Below are positions 1 to 8,061 of a stretch of DNA of 21,776 nt, piece by piece (position 1 is the first letter of the stretch; each line of letters opens with the position of its first letter). The DNA comes from an uncultured Bacilli bacterium (lineage in GTDB: Bacteria; Bacillota_I; Bacilli_A; RFN20; CAG-631), in the NCBI GenBank assembly GCA_934202505.1, contig CAKPXW010000020.1, positions 1-21,776 of the forward strand, in the 5' to 3' direction. The position numbers and the translations under genes are program-made. Under the pieces are notes generated by a model. That model was not told the DNA's origin. It saw only the letters and a program-made list of their open reading frames with translations, and did no database searches.

Positions 1-293
1 TTAAGATATTTTTTACTAAAATCATTTTGCCAATTAAAAGGAATATAACATCCTTCAATAATTAAATTTTGCTTGTTTTCAATAGCAGTTTTTATTATTT
101 CTTTAATAATTGGCCAAAGATAATTTGTAAGTTCTAGATCTTTACTATTTGGAGTAAGAGTAGTATTTTTACTACGAATTAATCCCATCTTTAAATGATC
201 AATAGATAAATAGGGATACTTATATTTTTCTAATAATCTTTGTGCTAATAATGTTTTCCCTGTATGAGAAGCACCAGTTATTAAAATAATCAT
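1..293 (-). CDS. P-loop nucleoside/zeta-toxin-like kinase, 3' end cut off by window
   Basis: The first 97 codons of a gene run off the left edge. The product opens with a hydrophobic strand and a Walker A motif, GASHTGKT (about residues 7-14), for nucleotide binding. It continues with a segment 'YPYLSIDHLKMGLIR' of the kind that follows the P-loop in small adenylate-kinase-like, 2-phosphoglycerate-kinase-like and zeta-toxin-like kinases. 'NLIIEGCYIP' (about residues 80-89) fits the next core strand of that fold. The ATG lies one base after the flavodiiron stop codon with no clear ribosome site, so translation is probably coupled to that gene. The substrate cannot be told from this fragment. 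A kinase-fold ATPase is well supported; the exact family is not. Confidence 0.75.
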   Translation of the reverse strand, partial: MIILITGASHTGKTLLAQRLLEKYKYPYLSIDHLKMGLIRSKNTTLTPNSKDLELTNYLWPIIKEIIKTAIENKQNLIIEGCYIPFNWQNDFSKKYL

Positions 294-294
294 T

Positions 295-1467
295 TTACTT
301 ATTTAATAGTTCATTGGATAATAGTTCAATTTGTTTTTTGTTTTGCTCATTTAAAGTAGCTTTTATCGTAACAAAATCATTAGTAAAAGTTATATTTTTA
401 GACTTTTCAAACATAGTTTTCATTACTCTATTAGCATTAGGAGCCCATGAGCCATTTTCTATTAAACCAATAGTTCTATTTTGATAATTACGATCAATTA
501 ATCCATTAATAAATTGCTTCATAAATGGGAAGATATCTGCATTATAAGTAGGAGTTGCTAAAACTAATCTATCATATCTAAAGGCTTCGGAAATTGCTAA
601 AGACATATCACATGAGGATAAGTCATAACATTTTACTTCCACATTTTCTTTTTTAAGTAAAGAAGCTAAATATTCAACGGCTTTTTTAGTATTACCATAT
701 ACAGAACAATAAGCTATTATAACTCCTGAATCTTCTGCTTTATAGGAAGACCAAATATCATATTTATTTAAATAATAACTAAGATTATTATCTAAAACTT
801 GTCCATGAAGACTAGCAATTTTTTTAATATCTAAAGTAGAAGCTACTTTTAATAAAGATTGAACTTGAAGTCCATACTTTCCAACAATTCCAATATAATA
901 ACGTCTTGCTTCTTCTAAATACTTTTCATCACCGGGTTTTAATGTCGCACCAAATGTTCCAAAAGCATCAGCAGAGAATAAAATTTTATCATAACTATCG
1001 TATGCTACCATTACTTCTATCCAATGTACCATGCTTGCAAATACAAAAGTTAAATTGTGTTTTCCAAGAGATAAAGTTTCGTTATTTTCTACAACTTTTC
1101 TATTACTTGTTTTTAAATTATCAAAGTATAAATCCATCATAGCAAATGTTTTATTGTTTCCTACCAAAATAGTATCAGGATATTTATTTAGAAAGTTTAA
1201 AATATTAGCTGAATGGTCAGGTTCCATATGTAAAATGATTAAATATGTTGGAACTTTACCATTTAATACTTTTTCAATGTTTTCAAGCCAATTTTTACTA
1301 ACTTTTTCATCAGCATCAACGGTATCTAAAATGGCAATTTTTTCATCTAAAATTAAATATGAATTATAATTCATTCCATCATCAATTTTATATTGCCCTT
1401 CAAATAGTTTTATTGATAAATCACTAGATCCAACATTATATACATCATTACTTAATTTACTTACCAT
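295..1467 (-). CDS. fprA: Flavodiiron protein (A-type flavoprotein)
   Basis: This is a 390-residue flavodiiron protein, which reduces O2 to water and/or NO to N2O in the cytoplasm of anaerobes. The N-terminal half is a metallo-beta-lactamase-like diiron domain with the expected ligands: H80, E82, D84 and H85 in 'HMEPDH', H148 in 'MVHWIE', D167 in 'SADAFG' and H221 in 'SLHGQV'. The C-terminal half (from about residue 248) is a flavodoxin domain with the FMN phosphate loop 'SVYGNTKKA' (255-263). Length matches the two-domain class with no rubredoxin fused. The ATG at 1467 has an AAGG ribosome site 7 bases upstream. A kinase gene follows one base after its stop. A role in oxygen or NO defence is family knowledge; whether O2 or NO is preferred cannot be read from the sequence. 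Confidence 0.95.
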   Translation of the reverse strand: MVSKLSNDVYNVGSSDLSIKLFEGQYKIDDGMNYNSYLILDEKIAILDTVDADEKVSKNWLENIEKVLNGKVPTYLIILHMEPDHSANILNFLNKYPDTILVGNNKTFAMMDLYFDNLKTSNRKVVENNETLSLGKHNLTFVFASMVHWIEVMVAYDSYDKILFSADAFGTFGATLKPGDEKYLEEARRYYIGIVGKYGLQVQSLLKVASTLDIKKIASLHGQVLDNNLSYYLNKYDIWSSYKAEDSGVIIAYCSVYGNTKKAVEYLASLLKKENVEVKCYDLSSCDMSLAISEAFRYDRLVLATPTYNADIFPFMKQFINGLIDRNYQNRTIGLIENGSWAPNANRVMKTMFEKSKNITFTNDFVTIKATLNEQNKKQIELLSNELLNK

Positions 1468-1545
1468 AGAATTACCTTCTTTCCATTTACTATTTTACAT
1501 ATTTATTTAAATTTATTCTACTATTATTTATGACTTTTTAATACT

Positions 1546-1563
1546 AGTTAGTCAAAACTAACT
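1546..1563. promoter_or_regulatory. Palindromic operator, copy 1
   Basis: AGTTAGT-N4-ACTAACT is a perfect 7-base-arm palindrome ending 7 bases before the -35 box of the ABC transporter promoter. The identical arms recur at 1606-1623. Read on the minus strand, it contains a possible TTGACT -35 (1555-1550) for the divergent flavodiiron gene, though no convincing -10 follows at the ideal spacing. The form fits a TetR- or MarR-type repressor site; the regulator is not in the window. Confidence 0.7.
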
Positions 1564-1570
1564 TTTTTAA

Positions 1571-1599
1571 TTGACTTTTTCTATTTAAAAGAATAATAT
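1571..1599 (+). promoter_or_regulatory. Sigma-A-type promoter of the ABC export operon
   Basis: TTGACT at 1571-1576 and TAATAT at 1594-1599 are separated by exactly 17 bases. Transcription would start near 1606, inside the second palindrome, which gives a leader of about 40 bases before the first start codon at 1647. The palindromes on both sides suggest repression by occlusion. Confidence 0.75.
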
Positions 1600-1605
1600 T
1601 AATGT

Positions 1606-1623
1606 AGTTAGTTGCCACTAACT
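1606..1623. promoter_or_regulatory. Palindromic operator, copy 2
   Basis: This second perfect AGTTAGT-N4-ACTAACT palindrome has the same arms as the copy at 1546-1563 but a different spacer (TGCC instead of CAAA). Identical arms with an unlike spacer is what a dimeric repressor site looks like. It begins 6 bases after the -10 box and should cover the transcription start. The two centres are 60 bases apart. Confidence 0.75.
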
Positions 1624-1646
1624 TGAAAACAAATGGAGGCGGTATT

Positions 1647-1760
1647 ATGAAACTATTTTTAGGAATATTATTGGTTTTAGGTATTTTTTTATTTAGTCAA
1701 ATAATTAAGTTTTATTTTCAAAAAAAGTTTATGACCATTTCCAAAAATAAAGGGGTGTAA
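1647..1760 (+). CDS. 37-residue single-pass membrane peptide ahead of the ABC exporter
   Basis: The reading frame encodes 37 residues with a strong ribosome site (GGAGGCGG, 1635-1642) 4 bases before the ATG. It is the first frame after the operon promoter. Residues 3-17 are hydrophobic (LFLGILLVLGIFLF), followed by a basic, aromatic tail (KFYFQKK), so it should be a single-pass membrane peptide with its C-terminus in the cytoplasm. It stops 3 bases before the ATPase start. Its last residues, 'KKFMTISKNK', loosely echo the permease start 'KKILRTISKYK', so it could be a small partner subunit or a remnant of a permease N-terminus. No family is recognised. The ribosome site and placement make translation likely. 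Confidence 0.6.
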   Translation: MKLFLGILLVLGIFLFSQIIKFYFQKKFMTISKNKGV

Positions 1761-1763
1761 TAA

Positions 1764-2465
1764 ATGGCAATAATAGAACTTAAAAATGTATCAAAAAAAT
1801 ATATTAATGGAGAGCATGAATTTTATGCTTTAAAAGATGCGAGTTTTTCTATCGATGAGGGAAAGTTAATAGTAATTCTTGGACCTTCTGGAGCAGGCAA
1901 ATCTACTTTATTAAATTTAATAGGTGGACTTGACAATCCAAGTAGTGGAAGTGTTGTTGTTGATGGAGTTGATATATCAAGTTATGATAGTGATAAACTT
2001 GCAGAATATAGAGCATCACATGTAGGATTTATTTTTCAATTTTATAATTTAATTCCTACTCTTACTGCTAAAGAAAATATTGAACTAGTTAAAGAAATAT
2101 CTTCTAAGGCATTTGATGCTATAGATATGCTAAAAGCTGTAGGACTTGAAGATCATGCTAATCAATTTCCTAATGAATTATCAGGTGGAGAACAACAAAG
2201 AGTCTCTATTGCAAGAGCATTATGTAAAAATCCACAAATTATTTTGTGTGATGAACCAACTGGTGCACTTGATAGTAAAACAGGTACTTTAGTATTACAA
2301 GTGCTATATGATATGGCTAAAAAATATAATAAAACAATTGTTATAGTTACTCATAACTCAAGTATTGCTTCAATAGCAGATATTATTATTAAAGTAAAAA
2401 ATGGTTCAATTGTTTATGTAAAAGAAAATGAAGATATCAAAAAAATAAGTGAAGTGGAGTGGTAA
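1764..2465 (+). CDS. ABC transporter ATPase, MacB/LolD type
   Basis: This 233-residue ATPase powers the FtsX-type permease encoded next to it, at the inner face of the membrane. All motifs are intact: Walker A GPSGAGKST (40-48), Q-loop Q92 in 'FQFYNL', signature LSGGEQQ (139-145), Walker B 'IILCDEP' with catalytic E164, D-loop 'ALD' (168-170) and switch H197. The 'FQFYNLIPTLTAKENI' stretch is typical of the MacB/LolD/FtsE branch, which works by mechanotransmission rather than ordinary transport. A GGGG-type ribosome site lies in the end of the small upstream gene, and the permease ATG follows its stop after one base, so the three genes are one unit. The cargo is unknown; antimicrobial peptide or lipoprotein handling is usual for the family. 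Confidence 0.93.
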   Translation: MAIIELKNVSKKYINGEHEFYALKDASFSIDEGKLIVILGPSGAGKSTLLNLIGGLDNPSSGSVVVDGVDISSYDSDKLAEYRASHVGFIFQFYNLIPTLTAKENIELVKEISSKAFDAIDMLKAVGLEDHANQFPNELSGGEQQRVSIARALCKNPQIILCDEPTGALDSKTGTLVLQVLYDMAKKYNKTIVIVTHNSSIASIADIIIKVKNGSIVYVKENEDIKKISEVEW

Positions 2466-2466
2466 T

Positions 2467-4794
2467 ATGCTATTATTTAAGAAAATATTACGTACCATTT
2501 CCAAATACAAAGCACAATTTATTTCTATGATTATCATGACATTTATTGGATGTGGAGTATTTTTAGGATTCAACTGTGAATGGAAAAGTTTGCAAGAAGA
2601 TGGAAATAGATTTTTTAAAGAAACAAATTATTTAGATTATTATTTACAAGCTACTTCAGTGGCATTTAAAGAAGAAGAGTGCGAAAAACTTTTAACTATT
2701 GATGAAATAGAAAATGCCACTTTAAAAGCGGAAATAAATACATCAACAATCATAAACAATAAAACAAAAACAATCACTTTAAACATTTTAAGTAATTATG
2801 TTATTTCAACAAATTATATTGTAGATGGTAAAGAATATGCTGAGTCTATAAAAGGTATTTATCTAAATGATAAATTTGCTAAAGAAAACAATTTAAAAAT
2901 AGATGATAAGATAAATTTAACTTATGGTAGCATAAGTTTAAACTTACCAATCGTATCTTTAATAAAAAATCCTGATTATTTATATGCTGTAGAAGATGAA
3001 AATCAAGTTATGCCAGATTTTGCATCTTATGGATATGTTTACATTTCCCCCACTTATTTTAATGAATTAGTAGAAAATTATCATTTAAGCGCTTCTTTAC
3101 TATATAGTAAGATTTTAATTAAATCAAATAGTAGTAAAAATGTTCTTGAAGAAAAAATTAATCAAATTATTACTTCTCCATATATATTACTTGAAAAAGA
3201 AAAAGCAAAATCTTATGCCATGTTAGTAAGTGAAGTTGAAGAAGGGCAAACAATGGGAAGTGTTATCCCTGTAGTATTCTTATTAATTTCAATTCTTACA
3301 ATGTCTACAACAATGCAAAGAATTGCAAGTAATGAACAAATGCAAATTGGTATTTTAAAAGCCTTAGGCTTTAAAAACAAAAAAATTCTTATGCATTATA
3401 GTTATCTTGGATTATTTGTTGCTATTATAAGTTGTGGCTTATCTTTACCAGTAGGGTTTGGTATTGGAAAATTTATTGTAAATCCTAATGCTATGGAAGG
3501 TACTGCATTTGATATGCCATATTGGAATTTATATATGCCATGGTGGTCATATCTTGCCTTAATTGGAGTATTTTTATTAATTTCTTTATATCCTTTATTA
3601 GCTATTAAAAAGATACTAAAAGGATCAGCTGCTTCAACTTTAAGACCAGTTACAGTAAAAAAAGTTAAGCAATTACTTATTGAAAAGACATCATTATGGA
3701 AGAAAATGTCTTTCTCTACTAAATGGAATTTAAGAGATATGTTTAGACATAAAGCAAGAACTATAATGGCTTTAATAGGAGTATTTGGCTGTACAGTATT
3801 AACTTCTGGTTGCCTTGGCATGAATGATACTATGAAAAGTATGATTACTTTGTTAGATGATACTGTTTACAATTTCAATTACAAAATTAATATAACTGAA
3901 TCAGCTAAAAATGAAGATGTATTAAAACTTATAGAAGATAAACACTGTGATTATGTCAAAACAGCATCTATTAAATTAAATGAAGAAGCATATGAAATAG
4001 ATATATATAATATATCGCACAATTATATCAAAGTATTAGATTCTAAATATAATAACGTTACTTTAGAAGATAATTGTGTTTATGTTTGTAATAGAATTGC
4101 TAAAGAAAACAATATAAAAGTTGGCGATAATTTATCATTTAGTCTTTATGGACAAAATTATACATATAATGTTAAAGTTAGTAAGATAGTTAACTCATTT
4201 ATGTCTAAAAACATAGTTTTAACTGAAAATTATGCTAAAACATTAATTAATGATCAAAATAAATCATTAAATGAAATAATCCCAACATCATATGTATTAA
4301 CAAATGAAGTGGTTAATAAAAATGATTATTCTATAATAAGTTCATTACAAAACAAAAAAGATATAATAAGTTCATATGACCAATTTATGAATATATTATA
4401 TATGATGATTACTATCTTGATTATCTTTGCTATGCTACTTTGCTTTATTGTTTTATATAATCTTGGCGCAATGAGTTATATAGAAAGATATAGAGAACTA
4501 TCCACTTTAAAAGTAGTTGGTTTTAAAGATAAACAAATAGGGAAATTATTAGTAAAGCAAAATACATGGATAAGTTTATTTGGAACTTTACTTGGATTAT
4601 TAGGTGGATATCTATTACTTACAATTTTAATGAAAGCATTAGCTAGTGAATATGAAGTTAAATGTTTTGTATCAGCCTTATCATTATTAATTTCCTTTAT
4701 GATAACTATGATAACATCATATTTAGTAAGTAAATTAGTAAGTCTTAAAAATAAGAAAATAAATATGGTTGAAGCTTTGAAAATAAACGAATAA
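2467..4794 (+). CDS. ABC transporter permease with two FtsX domains
   Basis: The product is a 775-residue membrane protein. I chose ATG 2467, with GGAG at 2456-2459, over an in-frame GTG at 2449 that would sit inside the ATPase gene. It has about eight membrane segments in a 4+4 pattern: near residues 19-35, 264-283, 311-333, 358-380, then 432-452, 641-665, 700-722 and 734-757. Each half has an extracytoplasmic domain between its first and second segments. The typical FtsX phrases 'QIGILKALGFKNKKI' and 'ELSTLKVVGFKDKQIGKLL' follow segments 2 and 6, as expected for the coupling helices. This is the long, two-FtsX-domain architecture of Firmicute exporters. It works with the ATPase at 1764-2465; the cargo cannot be inferred. 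The palindrome-bracketed promoter suggests induction by a ligand. Confidence 0.92.
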   Translation: MLLFKKILRTISKYKAQFISMIIMTFIGCGVFLGFNCEWKSLQEDGNRFFKETNYLDYYLQATSVAFKEEECEKLLTIDEIENATLKAEINTSTIINNKTKTITLNILSNYVISTNYIVDGKEYAESIKGIYLNDKFAKENNLKIDDKINLTYGSISLNLPIVSLIKNPDYLYAVEDENQVMPDFASYGYVYISPTYFNELVENYHLSASLLYSKILIKSNSSKNVLEEKINQIITSPYILLEKEKAKSYAMLVSEVEEGQTMGSVIPVVFLLISILTMSTTMQRIASNEQMQIGILKALGFKNKKILMHYSYLGLFVAIISCGLSLPVGFGIGKFIVNPNAMEGTAFDMPYWNLYMPWWSYLALIGVFLLISLYPLLAIKKILKGSAASTLRPVTVKKVKQLLIEKTSLWKKMSFSTKWNLRDMFRHKARTIMALIGVFGCTVLTSGCLGMNDTMKSMITLLDDTVYNFNYKINITESAKNEDVLKLIEDKHCDYVKTASIKLNEEAYEIDIYNISHNYIKVLDSKYNNVTLEDNCVYVCNRIAKENNIKVGDNLSFSLYGQNYTYNVKVSKIVNSFMSKNIVLTENYAKTLINDQNKSLNEIIPTSYVLTNEVVNKNDYSIISSLQNKKDIISSYDQFMNILYMMITILIIFAMLLCFIVLYNLGAMSYIERYRELSTLKVVGFKDKQIGKLLVKQNTWISLFGTLLGLLGGYLLLTILMKALASEYEVKCFVSALSLLISFMITMITSYLVSKLVSLKNKKINMVEALKINE

Positions 4795-4814
4795 GAAAAA
4801 TATATACAATATTT

Positions 4815-4857
4815 AAAAATGGGTTAATCTAGATAACTAGAAAAACTCATTTTTTTT
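4815..4857 (+). terminator. Intrinsic terminator after the ABC exporter operon
   Basis: The outer stem AAAAATGGGTT (4815-4825) pairs with AACTCATTTTT (4844-4854) with one G-U wobble. A 2x2 AA/AA internal loop leads to an inner stem TCTAG-ATAA-CTAGA, and a run of T follows to 4857. It sits 20 bases after the permease stop. Confidence 0.85.
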
Positions 4858-5050
4858 AGTTGAATTTTAAATAGTTAAGCTTTACCAAATAAAGTGAAAA
4901 TATATAATCTTTGTCTTTTATTAGTAAACATAAATGTTGTGCAAGTAAGACCTGTCTACAAGCAACAAATATCTCTTTAAGTTATTATGGAGAAAACTGA
5001 TTAAAAAGATATGGAGATATAGTATTCTAATAAGCATTTTTCTAATAAAA
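4858..5050. other. Intergenic stretch with no recognised feature
   Basis: About 190 bases between two terminators, where the plus-strand exporter operon and the minus-strand GH20 operon converge. I found no plausible reading frame longer than a few codons, no RNA gene and no strong repeat. Confidence 0.5.
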
Positions 5051-5052
5051 TA

Positions 5053-5086
5053 AAAACCAAGAAGATTTTTATTTTTTCTTGGTTTT
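5053..5086 (-). terminator. Intrinsic terminator after the phosphofructokinase-GH20 operon
   Basis: AAAACCAAGAA (5053-5063) pairs perfectly with TTCTTGGTTTT (5076-5086) over 11 bases with a 12-base T-rich loop. On the minus strand the stem is followed by a U-rich tail (TTTTTATTTTATT), so it serves the GH20 operon that ends at 5145. A run of T after the stem on the plus strand is shorter, so plus-strand use would be weak. Confidence 0.8.
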
Positions 5087-5144
5087 ATCGTATGAAATGA
5101 AAAAATATTTTTATAAGTTTTTAAGCATTCTATTTTGTTATATT

Positions 5145-6728
5145 TTAAATATTATTAACTGTAGAATTTAGTTGATAAGAATTAAATTCGGTAGGTTCAT
5201 TATTTCCAAGGCTTTCAAGCTTTTCTTCAAGTTCTTCAATTTTATCTATTTTTCCTTGTTGATAAGCAATAAGTCTTTCTCTACAACTTTCAAGTCTTAA
5301 TAAAAGACCACCTAAACGAATTTCTTCAACATCAAATCCATGAGGCTTATTTTCTTTAAACCAAGCAACTCTAAAATATTTAATAAATTCTTTTAAGGCT
5401 TTTATTGTGTTTGTATATTGCATAATGATTTCTTTTAAATCTTGCTTATTTTGATAAGCAATACGGGTTTTATAACCAAGATCATATTTATATGATAAAA
5501 CTTTAGCAAGACTTGCATAATATTGTGCAAGGTAGGAATATTCATTTAATCTATTTGCACATCTTTTTATCATAGAAGAATATTTTGCGTATATCTTACC
5601 TTCATTTCCCTTGATTGTATAATCAAAAATGCCAAGGAAAGGATCATTATAAAGCATATATTTACTTGGATTTAATGAACGTTTGTCATTTAAATCTAAT
5701 CTATTTAACAAATCAAATTCCATAAAATCATCCCATTTTACTGAGAACTTTTCATAAAATTTATCTTTTATTTCCTTAATAGAAGTTATTCCATCATAAA
5801 TACATTTTGCATAAAATAAAGCTGGTAATGCAGCAAAGAATGAACATTCCCCTCCATTATCTTTCCATTGAGTTATATATACTTCTTCAATATTATTTTC
5901 TTTGCAACTTGTCATAGCAGGTTTACTAACTTTCATTCCATAATGATTATTTGGAGCAAATCCCATCCAAGTCCAAATTCCACCTGCAAAACAAATTTCA
6001 TTATTAAATTCTTTATGACTTTGAATCATTTTATCGTAGAAGTTTTTATCATGATGATAATAATCCCAATAGATAAGTTTTATACCTTGAGGAACTAAAT
6101 TTTTTACTTTATCATCAATAGTTACATTATCAATAGCATAATAATCACCATTACTTGCAATTCTATAAAACATATCTGACCACATCATAATAGTAAATCC
6201 ATATTTTTTTGCTATTTCATTTACTTTATTTAAATGTCTAAGTAATAATTCGATTCTTTCATGATAACCATGAATAGAAAGATAATTACCACGACCTAGC
6301 ATATGAGCTTCATCCATTCCAATGTTAACATTTCTTGAACTAAAACATTCACTAAGAGTGGCAAATATATTATCAATTAATTGATATGTTCTTGGATCAT
6401 CAACAAGTAATATATCATTTACATCATTAATAGACGCGTAATTATTCCAACGGAAAATAGCATTTAAATGGGCAAGAGTTTGAATACAAGGAATAAGTTC
6501 TATATTTTTACTTTTAGCATATTGATCAATTTCTTTTAATTCTTCTTTACTATATTTTCCACGAAGGTAGCCAAACATAGGTTCATTATTTACTTCATAA
6601 GTATCTTCAGTATATAACATTAAGGTGTTGTAGCCAATTTTGCTTAGAATATCTATATATTTTTTTACAGCTTCTACGTTCAAGATAGCGTTTCTTGAAC
6701 AATCTAGCATAACTCCAATTTTTTTCAT
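5145..6728 (-). CDS. Cytoplasmic GH20 beta-N-acetylhexosaminidase
   Basis: This 527-residue glycoside hydrolase of family 20 should remove terminal beta-linked GlcNAc or GalNAc by substrate-assisted catalysis. It opens directly with a barrel strand ('IGVMLDCSRNAILNVEAVKKYID') instead of the N-terminal domain of classical hexosaminidases, as in the compact GcnA/GH20C-like group. The catalytic Asp-Glu pair is D139-E140 in 'IGMDEAHMLG'. The tryptophans expected to shape the sugar pocket are in 'MMWSDMF' (181-187), 'IYWDYYHHD', 'GIWTWMGFAPNN' and 'TQWKDNGGECS'. The last ~150 residues look helical. There is no signal peptide, so it should act on imported oligosaccharides. It begins 9 bases after the phosphofructokinase stop with a GGAG site. 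Linkage preference cannot be read. Confidence 0.88.
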   Translation of the reverse strand: MKKIGVMLDCSRNAILNVEAVKKYIDILSKIGYNTLMLYTEDTYEVNNEPMFGYLRGKYSKEELKEIDQYAKSKNIELIPCIQTLAHLNAIFRWNNYASINDVNDILLVDDPRTYQLIDNIFATLSECFSSRNVNIGMDEAHMLGRGNYLSIHGYHERIELLLRHLNKVNEIAKKYGFTIMMWSDMFYRIASNGDYYAIDNVTIDDKVKNLVPQGIKLIYWDYYHHDKNFYDKMIQSHKEFNNEICFAGGIWTWMGFAPNNHYGMKVSKPAMTSCKENNIEEVYITQWKDNGGECSFFAALPALFYAKCIYDGITSIKEIKDKFYEKFSVKWDDFMEFDLLNRLDLNDKRSLNPSKYMLYNDPFLGIFDYTIKGNEGKIYAKYSSMIKRCANRLNEYSYLAQYYASLAKVLSYKYDLGYKTRIAYQNKQDLKEIIMQYTNTIKALKEFIKYFRVAWFKENKPHGFDVEEIRLGGLLLRLESCRERLIAYQQGKIDKIEELEEKLESLGNNEPTEFNSYQLNSTVNNI

Positions 6729-6737
6729 AGTAATCTC

Positions 6738-7952
6738 CTATTTATCTAATTTTGCAAAAACAGGAAGTCCGTTTTCATAAGTCATTTCAATTTCACCTTG
6801 AATTAAAGGTAAAGAATATTTAATAAATTCATTAGAAATATCATTACCATTAATAATCCATTCCTTAGGGAATTGTTTTACAAAGTTAGCAACACTTGCT
6901 ACATCAACAAGTTTATATTCAATTTCATACTTGCCATTTTTGCCTACATTTTCCATTGTTACCATTTTGCCTGTATTATTTTCAATAAGATTAATAGCAG
7001 CAACACCACAATCAAAAGCTTCATTTATGTCAGTTTTAGATGCTAAATGCGAAGAGCATCTTTGTGGTAAGTTTAAGATAATATTTCTTACAGGAATATT
7101 CAATTTACTATGGACTATATCAGCTAATACAACAGCAGTTCCTTCAAGTTGCATATGGCCAAATACATCATTATCTTCTTTATAACGGTATTTTTCAAAG
7201 AAGTAAGATCCATCTTCATTTTTAATTCCTTCAGATACTACAACTAATACCTTTTTATTTTTTTCATATAACTCTTTTATTTGCATTAAAGCGTTTTCTA
7301 AATTAAAAGGAACTTCTGGAAGATAAATTAAATCAGGCCCATAACCTGTAAGCTCTGCAAGTTTAGCACCAGCAGTTAACCAACCAGCTCCACGGCCCAT
7401 AATTTCTACTACAGTAACTCTTCCTTTTTCATATACAGAAGTATCTATTTTTATTTCAGCTATAGTTGTAGCAATATATTTTATAGCACTTCCATATCCT
7501 GGAGTATGATCTATATTTATTAAATCATTATCAACAGTTTTAGGAACTCCTAAAATGTTAACATTAATATTATTATCTTTAAAGAATTTAGCTAATTTTG
7601 CTGTTGTATCCATGGAATCATTACCACCAATTAAAATAACATAGCCAATATTATATTTATTAATAGTGGAAAGAATATTTTTATAATCTAAATTTGTATA
7701 ATCATTTGATAAATTGTACCTAACACTTCCAAGAGCAGCTCCTGGCGTTGATAAAAGTAGTTGAATTTGCATTTTGTCTTGTAAAGACATATCAATTAAT
7801 TTATCATTAATTAATCCGCTAATTCCATTTAAAGAGCCATAAACTTTATCGATGAATTTAGAATTTAATGCAGATATTACGACTCCAGCAAGTGAAGAAT
7901 TAATAACCGCAGTAGGGCCACCTGATTGACAAACAACGCAAGATTTTTTCAT
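6738..7952 (-). CDS. pfp: 6-phosphofructokinase, probably pyrophosphate-dependent
   Basis: This 404-residue phosphofructokinase converts fructose 6-phosphate to fructose 1,6-bisphosphate. I start it at ATG 7952, which has GGAGG 5 bases upstream; an in-frame ATG at 7976 has no ribosome site and lies at or before the predicted transcript start. Motifs include 'SGGPTAVINSS' (10-20), 'GGNDSMDTT' (109-117), 'PKTVDNDL' (137-144, catalytic D141) and 'MGRGAGWLTAG' (185-195). A bulky acidic/amide residue in GGND instead of the GGDG of ATP enzymes, together with the Lys in PKTVDND, favours pyrophosphate as phosphate donor by comparison with known PPi enzymes. That donor assignment is an inference. It forms an operon with the GH20 gene. 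A nucleotide-using enzyme of the same clan is the alternative. Confidence 0.88.
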   Translation of the reverse strand: MKKSCVVCQSGGPTAVINSSLAGVVISALNSKFIDKVYGSLNGISGLINDKLIDMSLQDKMQIQLLLSTPGAALGSVRYNLSNDYTNLDYKNILSTINKYNIGYVILIGGNDSMDTTAKLAKFFKDNNINVNILGVPKTVDNDLINIDHTPGYGSAIKYIATTIAEIKIDTSVYEKGRVTVVEIMGRGAGWLTAGAKLAELTGYGPDLIYLPEVPFNLENALMQIKELYEKNKKVLVVVSEGIKNEDGSYFFEKYRYKEDNDVFGHMQLEGTAVVLADIVHSKLNIPVRNIILNLPQRCSSHLASKTDINEAFDCGVAAINLIENNTGKMVTMENVGKNGKYEIEYKLVDVASVANFVKQFPKEWIINGNDISNEFIKYSLPLIQGEIEMTYENGLPVFAKLDK

Positions 7953-7978
7953 ACGATCCTCCATAAAACTATACATAA

Positions 7979-7987
7979 ATTATAACA
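7979..7987 (-). promoter_or_regulatory. Extended -10 promoter of the phosphofructokinase-GH20 operon
   Basis: On the minus strand TG-T-TATAAT reads as a perfect -10 box (7984-7979) with the TGn extension; no good -35 is seen. Transcription would start near 7972, only about 20 bases before the chosen ATG at 7952. The upstream part of this promoter lies inside direct repeat copy 1, and the repeat boundary falls within the -10. Confidence 0.6.
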
Positions 7988-8038
7988 TGCTATCTATTTT
8001 TATAAACACTAAAATTAGGAATAAGTATATATAATATT
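7983..8038. repeat. 56-bp direct repeat, copy 1
   Basis: This stretch matches 9780-9835 in the same orientation at 52 of 56 bases. The first 35 bases (7983-8017) are identical. Mismatches are at 8018, 8019, 8025 and 8028. This copy lies between the kinase terminator and the phosphofructokinase promoter. Confidence 0.9.
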
Positions 8039-8061
8039 TATATTTTAATTTAATTAATATA

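Noticed and set aside
906..1369. Two plus-strand frames opposite the flavodiiron gene
   Set aside because: They lie wholly antisense to a gene with all diiron ligands intact, and their products show no recognisable domain.
2449..2466. GTG start giving a permease 6 residues longer
   Set aside because: It overlaps the ATPase end; ATG 2467 has a GGAG site at the right distance and gives a normal N-terminus.
7953..7976. ATG 7976 as the phosphofructokinase start
   Set aside because: It has no ribosome site and lies at or before the predicted transcript start; GGAGG is placed for ATG 7952, whose product begins with the conserved first strand.
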